Position numbers and translations under genes: made by a program. The notes beneath the pieces were generated by a model. It was given only the letters and a program-made list of their open reading frames with translations, had not been told where the DNA came from and searched no databases. Shown one piece after another: positions 24,497 through 34,088 of a stretch of DNA of 64,000 nucleotides (position 1 is the first letter of the stretch; the number at the start of each line of letters is the position of its first letter). The DNA is from Arthrobacter sp. NEB 688 (GTDB lineage: Bacteria > Actinomycetota > Actinomycetes > Actinomycetales > Dermatophilaceae): NCBI RefSeq assembly GCF_013201035.1, contig NZ_CP053707.1, positions 1,798,001 through 1,862,000 of the forward strand, read 5' to 3'.

Positions 24497-27018
24497 GCCC
24501 GCCCCCGGATCCGCAGGTTGTCCGGGTCGAACAGCGGCGTCGCGTCGGCGGCGGCCACGGTGACCGGGTAGAGCTCCTCCATGTACGACACCGCCAGCTC
24601 CGTCCCCACGGTGGCGACCTCCGGCGGGAGGAAGGCCATGAGCACGTGCTTGCCGAGGCTCGGCGCGGAGCCGGCGGTCGTCACGTACGGGTGGCGGCCG
24701 TGGCCGTCGGTCAGCGTGCCGCCGTCCCGGGTGAGGACCGGCTCGCCCCCGAGCATGTACCGCTTCACCCCGGAGGCCGAGGTGTGGTCGTCGACGGTGA
24801 GCGAGCACAGGACGGTCTTCGGGGCCTGGTCGGCCTGCGCGACGACGGCGTCCTTGCCGATGAAGTCCTGCTCCTTCCACTTCGCCCGGGACATGCCGGT
24901 CTCCATCAGCGTGCGCTCGGTGTCGAGCTCGTACCCGTACGCGCGGTAGCCCTTCTCGATCCGGCCGGTCGTGCCGTAGACGCCGATGCCGACGGGCACC
25001 ATCCCGAGCGGCGTGCCGGCGTCGAGGAGCCTGCGCCACAGGGCGGCTCCCGCCTCGAGGGGCACGTAGAGCTCCCACCCGAACTCACCGACGTAGGAGA
25101 TGCGCGAGGCGAGCACCGACAGGGTGCCGACCTCGATCTCGCGGCATGTGCCGAAGGCGAAGGCGCCGGGGGAGACGTCGGTGTCGGTGAGGCCGGAGAG
25201 GATCTCGAGCGCCTTCGGGCCCCACAGGCCGATGGTCGTCCAGCTCGAGGTGAGGTCGACGACGACCGCGCCGCCGTCGTCGGGCATCCGGTCGGAGAAC
25301 CACTTCTTGTCCGCCATGCCGTGCGCGCCGCCGGTGACGACCCGGAAGCGGTCGTGGGCCAGGCGCATCACCGTGAGGTCGGAGCGGAAGCCGCCGCGCT
25401 CGTCGAGCACCGGCGTGTAGACGACCCGCCCGATGCGGACGTCGGCCTGCGCCACGATGATCCGCTGCACGGCCTCGAGCGCGCGGGGCCCGACGACGTC
25501 GAAGATCGCGAACGCCGAGAGGTCGACGAGCCCGGCGGCCTCGCGCATCTGGAGGTGCTCGGCGTTGATGATCGGGCTCCACCAGCGGGCGTCCCACTCG
25601 TGCTCGCGCGGCATCGTCTGCTCGGGGCCGAACTTCTCGACGAGGCCGGCGTTCGAGGTGTACCAGTGCGGGCGCTCCCAGCCGGCGGTCTCGTAGAAGA
25701 CGGCGCCGAGCTCCTGCTGCGAGGCGTGCATCGGGGCGAGGCGGACGTCGCGGTTGCTGCCGTACTGCTCGGCTGGGTGGACGATGCCGTAGGTCTTGAT
25801 GAACGACTCGGACGTGCGCGCCTTGACGTGCGCCCGCGTCTTCTGGTGCGGGTGGAAGCGCGCGATGTCGCTGTGCCCCAAGTCGATCTCGGGGTTGCCG
25901 TGGGTCATCCACTCGGCGACGGCCCGGGCCGTGCCGGGGCCCTCCTTGATCCAGACGGCGGCGGCCGACCAGAGGCCCTTCACCTCGGGCGTCTCGCCGA
26001 GGACCGGGTAGCCGTCGGGCGTCAGCGAGAGGAGGCCGTTGATGGCGTAGCGGATCTCGGCCCGCTCGTCGCCGAGCAGCTCGGGCATGAGCTCGAGCGC
26101 CTGCTCGAGCTGCGGGTCGAAGTCGTCCTCGGTGAACGGCATCTCGGTGGGGGAGAGCTTGCTCTGCTCGATCGAGGGGATGTCCTCGGGGTCCCAGAGG
26201 ATCGCCCGGTGGGCGTAGGAGCCGACCTCCATGTCGGAGCCGTGCTGGCGCTCGTAGCAGAACGTGTCCATGTCGCGCACGATCGGGTAGCTGATCTCGC
26301 CCGGCTTCTCGGCGAGCACCTCGCACGGCCCGACCGAGATCATCTGGTGCACGGCGGGGGTCAGCGGGATGTGCGCGCCGGCCATCCGGGCGATCTTCGG
26401 GCTCCACACGCCGCAGGCGATGACGACGGTCTCGGCCTCGATGCGGCCCTGGTTGGTCTCGACCGCGCGGATGCGGCCGTCGACGACCTCCATCCCCGTC
26501 ACCTCGACGTTGGGGACGGTCGTCAGGGCGCCGCGCTCGAGCGCGCGCTCGCGCATGATCGTGCCGGCGCGCAGGCTGTCGACGACGCCGACGGTGGGGA
26601 ACCACGCGGCGCCGATGATGACGTCCTTGTCGAGGAAGGGCACCTTCTCGGCGACCTGCTCGGGGGTGACGAGCTCGGCGGGGATGCCCCACGCCTTGGC
26701 GCTGCTCATCCGCCGGCGCAGCTCCTCCATCCGCTCCTCGGTGCGCGCGACCTCGAAGCCGCCGGACTCGGTGAAGACCCCGAGCTCCTTGTACTGGCGC
26801 ATCGAGTCGAGCGTGATGTCGGCGAACTCGCGCGAGTGGTCGACCGGGAAGATGAAGTTGCTCGCGTGGCCGGTGGAGCCGCCGGGGTTGGGCAGCGGCC
26901 CCTTGTCGAGCTGGACGATGTCGGTCCACCCGAGCTCGGCGAGGTGGTGGACGAGCGAGTTCCCGACGATGCCGGCGCCGATGACGACGCAGCGCGCGGA
27001 GGCGGGGAGAGCGGCCAT
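24493..27018 (-). CDS. Dimethylglycine dehydrogenase-like flavoprotein fused to GcvT folate domain
   Basis: 841 residues. Residues 1-400 are a DAO-type FAD domain (CVVIGAGIVGNSLVHHLAELG; GSTGHAS, where H51 aligns with the GSTxHA His that carries covalent FAD in the mammalian family). Residues about 430-830 are the GcvT aminomethyltransferase fold, with VGEFGWELYVP and IEKGYRAYG. The family demethylates dimethylglycine or sarcosine and captures the C1 unit on THF. The downstream coupled etfBA genes argue for a dehydrogenase using ETF rather than an oxidase. It follows a promoter with tandem IclR-type sites. Sarcosine could also be a substrate. Confidence 0.88.
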   Translation of the reverse strand: MAALPASARCVVIGAGIVGNSLVHHLAELGWTDIVQLDKGPLPNPGGSTGHASNFIFPVDHSREFADITLDSMRQYKELGVFTESGGFEVARTEERMEELRRRMSSAKAWGIPAELVTPEQVAEKVPFLDKDVIIGAAWFPTVGVVDSLRAGTIMRERALERGALTTVPNVEVTGMEVVDGRIRAVETNQGRIEAETVVIACGVWSPKIARMAGAHIPLTPAVHQMISVGPCEVLAEKPGEISYPIVRDMDTFCYERQHGSDMEVGSYAHRAILWDPEDIPSIEQSKLSPTEMPFTEDDFDPQLEQALELMPELLGDERAEIRYAINGLLSLTPDGYPVLGETPEVKGLWSAAAVWIKEGPGTARAVAEWMTHGNPEIDLGHSDIARFHPHQKTRAHVKARTSESFIKTYGIVHPAEQYGSNRDVRLAPMHASQQELGAVFYETAGWERPHWYTSNAGLVEKFGPEQTMPREHEWDARWWSPIINAEHLQMREAAGLVDLSAFAIFDVVGPRALEAVQRIIVAQADVRIGRVVYTPVLDERGGFRSDLTVMRLAHDRFRVVTGGAHGMADKKWFSDRMPDDGGAVVVDLTSSWTTIGLWGPKALEILSGLTDTDVSPGAFAFGTCREIEVGTLSVLASRISYVGEFGWELYVPLEAGAALWRRLLDAGTPLGMVPVGIGVYGTTGRIEKGYRAYGYELDTERTLMETGMSRAKWKEQDFIGKDAVVAQADQAPKTVLCSLTVDDHTSASGVKRYMLGGEPVLTRDGGTLTDGHGRHPYVTTAGSAPSLGKHVLMAFLPPEVATVGTELAVSYMEELYPVTVAAADATPLFDPDNLRIRGRA

Positions 27019-27043
27019 GGGGTGGTCCTTCCGTCACGCCGGT

Positions 27044-27118
27044 GGTGCGTATCGCGCAACCCGGCGCTCATCGTGCAACACGTCCGCACAGCATGGCAGA
27101 CGGCGGACGCCGTGCCAA
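27044..27118 (-). promoter_or_regulatory. Promoter and tandem operator of the dimethylglycine dehydrogenase operon
   Basis: Minus-strand TTGGCA (27118-27113) and CATGCT (27095-27090) are 17 bases apart. Downstream of the -10 lie two 17-bp sites, GGCGCTCATCGTGCAAC at 27063-27079 and GGTGCGTATCGCGCAAC at 27044-27060 (19-bp step), both of the form GKTGC-N7-GCAAC. A bound repressor would cover the transcription start and leader. Confidence 0.65.
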
Positions 27119-27138
27119 CCGGTCGTCCGCCGTCCGGC

Positions 27139-28758
27139 TCACGCGTCCCGGCGGGCCGCCGGGTGCTCGCGCAGGTGCCGCCGGATCGGCCCCTGGAGGG
27201 TCGACTCGAAGGTCTCCTGGCGCAGCGCCTTCCACAGCGAGAAGCACAGCGCGATGAGCACCATGAGGAACGGGAAGCCGATGATGATGACCCCCGTCTG
27301 CAGGGCCCCGAGACCGTCCTCGCCCCCGCTGACGAGCAGCACGGTCGCGACGGCGCCGGTGGCCACGCCCCAGAAGACGACGAGCGAGCGCCGGGGCTCC
27401 TCGTCGCCGCCCTGGCTGAGCATCCCCATGACGATGGAGGCCGAGTCGGCGCCGGTGACGAAGAAGATCGCGATGAGGAAGACCGCGAGGGCGACGGTGA
27501 CGCTCGCGACCGGGTACTCGCGCAGGGTGCCGAAGAGCGTGTTCTCCAGGCCCGAGTCGACGAGCGCCTTCATGTCCTCGCCCTTCGTCAGCTGGAGGTC
27601 GAAGGCGGCGCCGCCGAGGATCGAGAACCAGACGAACGAGACGAGCGAGGGGATCGCGATGACGAAGACGACGAACTGGCGGATCGTGCGGCCCTTGGAG
27701 ATGCGGGCGATGAACATCCCGACGAAGGGGGTCCACGAGACCCACCAGGCCCAGTAGAAGATCGTCCAGCCGTTGAGCCACTCGCTGCCGCCGAAGACGC
27801 CGGTGCGGAAGCTCATCGTCGGCAGGTGGGTCAGGTAGCCGCCGATCGACTCGGTGAAGGTCGAGAGGATGAAGACCGTCGGCCCGACGACGAAGAGGAA
27901 CAGGGCGAGCAGCGCGGCCGCGACGGCGTTGGCGTTGGAGAGCCACTTGATGCCCTTGTCGATGCCGCTCACGGCGGAGACGACGAAGCAGAGCGTGAGG
28001 ACGGCGATGACGACGACCGCGGCGGTCGTGCCGTAGCCGTCCTGGCCGAAGACGTCGGCGAGGCCGCCGGTGATCTGCAGCGCGCCGAGGCCGAGCGAGG
28101 TCGCCGAGCCGAAGAGGGTCGCGAGGATCGCGAGGGTGTCGATGCCCTTGCCGGCCGCGCCGTCGACGCGGTCGCCGAGCAGCGGCCGGAACGCCGCGCT
28201 GATGAGGTTGCCCGAGCCCTTGCGGTAGGCGAAGTACGCGATGGTCAGCCCGATGACGGCGTACATCGACCAGGGGTGGAAGCCCCAGTGGAAGAACGTG
28301 TACTCCATCGCGAGGTGTGCGGCCTCGTCGCTGCCCGGCGCGGCGAGCCCGAGCGGCGGGGTGTTGAGGTGGGTCAGCGGCTCGGCGACGCCGTAGAACA
28401 TCAGGCCGATGCCCATGCCGGTCGCGAACATCATCGACACCCACGAGAAGGTCGAGAACTCGGGGACGGAGTCGTCGGCGCCGAGCTTGATGTTGCCGTA
28501 GCGGCTGACGGCGAGGAAGGCGCTGAAGAGGACGAAGCCACCGCTGGTCAGGACGAAGAACCAGCCGAAGTTCGTCGTGATCCAGCCGAGGATGCTGCCA
28601 CCCGTCTCGCCGAAGCCCTCGCCGTCGACCGCGCCGTAGACGAGGACGAGCAGCGCGAGGGTAGCCGCGACCCCGAAGACGACCTTGTCGACGGGGGAAC
28701 GCCGGTGCGGTTCCGGCGCCTGCTCGGTGGTCAGCGGAGGTGGTGTCGTCGTCGCCAT
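27139..28758 (-). CDS. BCCT-family betaine transporter (BetP type)
   Basis: 539 residues with 12 membrane helices. The helix-3 stretch is ATGMGIGLMFYGVAEP, the GMGIG form (residues 114-118) found in sodium-coupled glycine betaine carriers such as BetP. WTIFYWAWWVSWTPFVGMFIARISKGRTIRQF is the BCCT signature. N- and C-terminal tails are short, without the long C-terminal domain of the first carrier. The ATG at 28758 is preferred over one at 28800, because the operator pair covers 28773-28808. Located between dimethylglycine dehydrogenase and the betaine ABC importer, so betaine is the likely substrate. Confidence 0.9.
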   Translation of the reverse strand: MATTTPPPLTTEQAPEPHRRSPVDKVVFGVAATLALLVLVYGAVDGEGFGETGGSILGWITTNFGWFFVLTSGGFVLFSAFLAVSRYGNIKLGADDSVPEFSTFSWVSMMFATGMGIGLMFYGVAEPLTHLNTPPLGLAAPGSDEAAHLAMEYTFFHWGFHPWSMYAVIGLTIAYFAYRKGSGNLISAAFRPLLGDRVDGAAGKGIDTLAILATLFGSATSLGLGALQITGGLADVFGQDGYGTTAAVVVIAVLTLCFVVSAVSGIDKGIKWLSNANAVAAALLALFLFVVGPTVFILSTFTESIGGYLTHLPTMSFRTGVFGGSEWLNGWTIFYWAWWVSWTPFVGMFIARISKGRTIRQFVVFVIAIPSLVSFVWFSILGGAAFDLQLTKGEDMKALVDSGLENTLFGTLREYPVASVTVALAVFLIAIFFVTGADSASIVMGMLSQGGDEEPRRSLVVFWGVATGAVATVLLVSGGEDGLGALQTGVIIIGFPFLMVLIALCFSLWKALRQETFESTLQGPIRRHLREHPAARRDA

Positions 28759-28772
28759 GGCCGTGCCCCTCG

Positions 28773-28843
28773 GTTGCGCTGGACGGAACGCTGTGCGCAT
28801 CGCACAACACCTGCAGTGTGAGGTGGATCACTCACGCCGTCAA
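28773..28843 (-). promoter_or_regulatory. Promoter and tandem operator of the BetP-type carrier
   Basis: Minus-strand TTGACG (28843-28838) and CACACT (28820-28815) are 17 bases apart. Below the -10 lie TGTGCGCATCGCACAAC (28792-28808, with the perfect inner palindrome GTGCG-CAT-CGCAC) and GTTGCGCTGGACGGAAC (28773-28789), 19 bp apart. This is the same layout as at the dehydrogenase and ABC importer promoters. Confidence 0.65.
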
Positions 28844-28899
28844 CGGCCGCGTGCCGCGACGCCCGGGTGGGCGCCGCGGCACGGGGGGTGGTGCGGGGG

Positions 28900-29874
28900 T
28901 CAGGACAGCCAGGCGGCGACCTTGTCGGGGTTGGCGTCGACCCACCTCTTGGCCGCGTCCTCCGGCGTCATGTTCTGGTTGGCGATCATCTCGGAGACGG
29001 CGTTCTGGTCGTCGTTGGTCCACTGGAACTTCTTGATGAGGTCCACTGCGGGAGAACCGGACTCGGCGAACTTGGTCGAGATGAGCTTGTTGAGCTCGTA
29101 CGGCGGGTAGTCGCACGCGACCTTCTTGGCGTCGGCGTCGCAGCCGTCGGTGTAGGTCGGCAGGTTGACCTTGACGAGCTTCATCTCGGAGAAGAACCAC
29201 TGCGGGTCGTAGAAGTACGCGAGCAGCGGCGTCTTGTTCTTCTCGGCCTGCCGGAAGCTCGTGATGAGCGCCGCCTCCGAGCCGCCGGTGACGACCTTGT
29301 AGTCGAGCTTGAGGTTGGTGACGAGGGCCTCGTCGTTCGTCACGTACGAGGGGTCGCCGTCGAGCAGCTGGCCCTTGCCGCCGGACTCGGAGGTCTTGAA
29401 CATCGACGCGTACTTGTTGAGGTTCTGCCAGTCCGTGATGTCCGGGTACTTCTCGGCCATCCACGGCGGGACGTACCAGCCGATGATCCCCCGGTTGCCG
29501 GTGAGGCCGGCGTCCTGGACGGACTTCTGCTCCTCGACGTACTTCTTCGTCAGGTCGGCGTGGCCCCAGTTCTCGACGATGGTGTCGATCGAGCCCGACG
29601 CCATGCCCTGCCAGCCGACCTCCTCCTTGACGTCGGGGTACGTGACCTTGCAGCCGAGCTTGCTCTGCGCGACGTAGCCGATGACGTGGGCGTTGCTCAC
29701 GTACCCGGTCCACGGGTTGACGGCGATCCGCAGGTCGCCGCACTCCTTGCCGCCGCCGCCGGCCGACCCGGAGGCGCTCGGCTGCTCGATGTTGCCGCCG
29801 CCGCAGGCGCTCAGCCCGAGGGCGATGACGGCGGCGGCCGCGGCCAGCGCGCTCCGGTGGGTTGCTCGTGCCAT
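28900..29874 (-). CDS. Glycine betaine ABC transporter substrate-binding lipoprotein
   Basis: 324 residues with a lipoprotein signal (MARATHRSALAAAAAVIALGLSAC; lipobox LSAC, C24). The mature part is OpuAC-like: LRIAVNPWTGYVSNAHVIGYVAQSKLGCKV, GSIDTIVENWGH and TPLLAYFYDPQWFF contain the Trp/Tyr residues typical of the aromatic betaine cage. It captures betaine (or choline) outside the membrane. It follows the permease gene with a 56-base gap and is the last gene of the ATPase-permease-binding protein operon. Confidence 0.92.
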   Translation of the reverse strand: MARATHRSALAAAAAVIALGLSACGGGNIEQPSASGSAGGGGKECGDLRIAVNPWTGYVSNAHVIGYVAQSKLGCKVTYPDVKEEVGWQGMASGSIDTIVENWGHADLTKKYVEEQKSVQDAGLTGNRGIIGWYVPPWMAEKYPDITDWQNLNKYASMFKTSESGGKGQLLDGDPSYVTNDEALVTNLKLDYKVVTGGSEAALITSFRQAEKNKTPLLAYFYDPQWFFSEMKLVKVNLPTYTDGCDADAKKVACDYPPYELNKLISTKFAESGSPAVDLIKKFQWTNDDQNAVSEMIANQNMTPEDAAKRWVDANPDKVAAWLS

Positions 29875-29930
29875 GGGCTGGACCTCTCTCCTGTCCGCGG
29901 TCCTCCGCGGGTCGTGGTGGGGTGCCCGGC

Positions 29931-32041
29931 TCATCGGCCGAACCGGGCGGCGGCGTGGCGGGCGATGCGGTCGAGCATGATCCCGAGCGCGGTGATGGCG
30001 AAGCCGGCGGCCAGGCCCTTGCCGAAGAGCTGGCCCTGGACGAAGCCCTGGACGATGAGGTAGCCGAGGCTGCCGCCGCCGACCATCCCGCCGATGACGA
30101 CCATCGACAGGACGTAGAGCAGGCCCTGGTTGGTCGCGAGCACGAGGGCCTCGCGGGCCATCGGCAGCTGGACCTTCGAGATCATCTGCCAGCGGGTGAT
30201 GCCGGTGGAGCGCGCCGCCTCGACGGTCGCCGGCGAGACGCCGCGCACCCCGTCGGCGACGAGCTTGGTGGCGATCGGGACGGCGTAGGCGACGGCCGCC
30301 ATGATCGCCGTGAAGCGGGTGGCCGCGAAGAGCGCGAGCGCCGGCACGAGGTAGACGAACGCGGGGATCGTCTGGAAGCCGTCGAGGAAGGGCCGGATGA
30401 CGGTGTCGGCCCGCCGCCCCCGGCCCATCGCGACGCCGAGGACGACCGCGACGAGCATGACGATGAACGTCGCGACGAGGGTCATCGTCAGCGTGACCAT
30501 CGCGTCGTACCAGAGGCCGGTGCCGAGGATGACGGCCTCGCAGACGAGGGTGACGACGGCCGGGCGCCAGCCGCCGAGGAGGTACGCGACGGCGAGGAGG
30601 ACCAGCGCCATGACCCACCACGGCAGGTCGGACATGAGCGACTGCAGCGGGTTGAGCATGACCGCCGTGACGAGGTCCTTGAACCCGTTCGTCACGCCCG
30701 AGATCGTGTCGACGACCGCGTTGGTCAGGTCGTTGATGTGCCCACCGAGGGGGCCGGCGGTCAGCTCGCCGAGCACCGGCACGCCGGAGAGATCGGGGAA
30801 CTGCGAGAGCTGGAGGTAGCGCGTGGAGTAGAAGGCGCCGACGAGGACCGGGAGCAGGAGGACGGCGAGGACGAGCCGGCGTCCGCTCGGGGTCAGGAAG
30901 CGCCGGTCGGTGCCGCGCCCGCCCTCCTCGGTGGCCCAGCGGGGCAGCTTCTCGAGGACGATCGTGCGCCCCCCGAAGATGCCCGGTGAGCCGACGGCCG
31001 CCACGCGCTGGCCGGCGGGAGAGGAGCGCTCGCTCGCGGCGGTCGTCGTGCGGTCGAGCATGATCGCGATGAGGACGATGCCGAGGCCGGCGACCGCGGC
31101 GGCGCCGACGTTGAGGGTCTGCAGCGCGGAGATGACCGGCTTGCCGAGGCCGGGCCCGTTGACGAGCGCGGCGATCGTCGCCATCGAGAGGGCGGCCATC
31201 GTGCACTGGTTGATGCCGACGACGATCGTGCGCTTGGCCATCGGCAGCTGGACCTGCCGCAGCAGCTGGCCCTTGGTCACGCCGAGAGAGCGACCGGCCT
31301 CGATCGTGTTCTCCGCCACCGAGTTCAGCCCGTGCTCGGTGATCCGGACGAGGGGCGGCAGCGCGTAGACGAGGGTGAGGACGATGGCGCACGCCGGGCC
31401 GATGCCGAAGAAGAGGGCGATCGGCGTGAGGTAGGCGAAGGAGGGCATCGTCTGCATCGCGTCGAGCAGCGGCGTGACGACCGCGGAGGTGCGCCTGCTG
31501 CGCGACATCGCGATGCCGAGCGGCAGCCCGACGATCATGCAGATGACCACCGCGACGATCGTCACGATGAGCGTGTCGATGCCGTCGGTCCACAGGCCGG
31601 CGAGGCCGAGGAAGAGCAGGACGACGGTGACGAGGAGGGTCGAGCGCAGCCCGGCGAGCGCGTAGGTGACCCACGCGGCGAGGAGCACGACGCCGAACCA
31701 GCCCACCCAGTCGCCGGGCGTCACCGCGCTCAGGTGCTCCTGGAGCACCCCGACGAAGGTGTCGAGACCGCTCGCGATCGTGCCGAGCACGCCGTGGAAG
31801 AACCAGTTGTCCTGCCCGAGCAGCTGCACCCGGTCGCGGACGTCGTTGAACCAGTCGTGCAGGCCGGTCGTGTCGGCGTTGGCCAGCTCGAGGGTCTGCC
31901 GGCCGCGCAGCGTCGCCCACGCGAGGAGCCAGAGGGCGAGGACGCCGAGGAGCTTGCGACCCGTGCGGCGCGACGTGGCGCGCTCGGCGACGGGCTGCGC
32001 CTCCTTCGGCGGGGCCGGCCGGACCGGCTCGAGCGTCGTGG

Positions 32042-32045
<4 letters not shown>
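29931..32045 (-). CDS. Glycine betaine ABC transporter, fused double permease
   Basis: 704 residues containing two complete OpuAB/ProW-type permease domains in tandem. Each has an EAA loop: [22 protein letters not shown] in the first half and [22 protein letters not shown] in the second. Most ProU/OpuA systems use a single permease gene product as a homodimer, so the fused form is a lineage variant. The GTG start overlaps the ATPase stop by four bases. Confidence 0.9.
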
Positions 32046-33136
<1,091 letters not shown>

Positions 33137-33152
33137 GCTCCACCTCCGCACC

Positions 33153-33218
33153 GTTGCGCGATGTGCAACACCGCGTGTACTGCGCAACAGGATGGCGCTC
33201 CGGGGTCGCCCCGGTCAA
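33153..33218 (-). promoter_or_regulatory. Promoter and tandem operator of the betaine ABC importer
   Basis: Minus-strand TTGACC (33218-33213) and CATCCT (33194-33189) are 18 bases apart. Downstream are CGCGTGTACTGCGCAAC (33172-33188, right half good) and GTTGCGCGATGTGCAAC (33153-33169, perfect GTTGC/GCAAC arms), 19 bp apart. The second site is the best representative of the motif in the window. Confidence 0.7.
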
Positions 33219-33258
33219 GGACCAAAACTGCGGGTGGACCGCGGTCCTCTCAGGTCGC

Positions 33259-34041
33259 TCAGCGCTCGACGGGCTGGTGCGCGATCCGGGCCGAGGCCTC
33301 GGCGGTCGCCGAGAGCAGGAGCGGGACGAGCTCGTCGACCCGCTGCGGCCCGAAGCGGAAGGTCGGCCCGGAGACGCTGATCGAGGCCACGACGTCGCCG
33401 TGCGCGTCGCGGACGGGGGCGGCGAGGGCGGTCAGGCCGACGTCGAGCTCGTCGGTCGCGAGGGCCCACCCGCGCTCGCGGACCTCGGCGAGCTGGGCGT
33501 CGAGGACGGCGCGGTCGGTGACCGTCGCGGGCGTGTACGGCGTGAGGTCGCCGAGGCTGCGGGTCAGCTCGGGGTCGTGCTGCTCGCTCACGAGGACCTT
33601 GCCGTTGCTCGTCGCGTGGATCGGGATGTGCTGGCCGACCCAGTTGTAGGACGAGAGGGTCGAGGAGCCCGACACCTGGTCGACGTAGAGCGCGGCGCCG
33701 CCGGAGAGGACCGCGAGGTTGACCGTCTCGCCGGTCTCGGAGGCCAGGCGGCGCACGACCGGCCGGGCCTCCTTCGCGAGGTCGAGCCGGGCGTTGGTGG
33801 CGCCGGCGAGCTTGAGCACCCCGACGCCGAGGCGGTAGCGGCCTCGCTCCTCGACCTGCTCGACGAGCCGGCGCCGCTCGAGCGCGGAGACGAGGCGGCT
33901 GGCCGTCGACTTGTGGACGCCGAGCTCGCGCGCGAGCTGCGTCGTGCCGGCCTCGCCGTGCAGGGCGAGCAGCTCGAGGATGGTGACGGCCCGGTCGACG
34001 GACTGGACGGTCGAGCCCGCGTCCCGCGAGGTGGTGCGCAT
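33259..34041 (-). CDS. IclR-family transcriptional regulator (betaine island regulator 1)
   Basis: 260 residues: N-terminal winged helix (SVDRAVTILELLALHGEAGTTQLARELGVHKSTASRLVSALERRRLVEQ, about 14-62) and C-terminal IclR effector domain (TGETVNLAVLSGGAALYVDQVSG, GKVLVSE, GVTALAAPVRD-like GLTALAAPVRDAHGDVVASISVSGP). The gene lies between the ABC importer and the mttB-like gene, and two copies of the 17-bp motif overlap its start codon, so it probably represses itself and the other four promoters that carry the motif. The effector is likely betaine or dimethylglycine (inference). Confidence 0.9.
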   Translation of the reverse strand: MRTTSRDAGSTVQSVDRAVTILELLALHGEAGTTQLARELGVHKSTASRLVSALERRRLVEQVEERGRYRLGVGVLKLAGATNARLDLAKEARPVVRRLASETGETVNLAVLSGGAALYVDQVSGSSTLSSYNWVGQHIPIHATSNGKVLVSEQHDPELTRSLGDLTPYTPATVTDRAVLDAQLAEVRERGWALATDELDVGLTALAAPVRDAHGDVVASISVSGPTFRFGPQRVDELVPLLLSATAEASARIAHQPVER

Positions 34042-34067
34042 GACGCAACCGTAGCGAATGGCGCAAC
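34033..34067 (-). promoter_or_regulatory. Tandem operator at the iclR1 start
   Basis: GGTGCGCATGACGCAAC (34033-34049) overlaps the start codon of the regulator, and GTAGCGAATGGCGCAAC (34051-34067) lies just upstream; step 18 bp. The gap to the upstream mttB-like gene is only 47 bases, so the sites may block either a promoter or read-through. Confidence 0.6.
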
Positions 34068-34088
34068 CCCCGGGGGCGGGGGAGGGGG

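Noticed and set aside
24646-28821. A 1391-codon open frame antisense to the dimethylglycine dehydrogenase and BCCT genes
   Set aside because: It is rich in Asp, Arg, Gly and Val repeats typical of a shadow frame in high-GC DNA, has no recognisable domain, and covers genes with clear motifs on the other strand.
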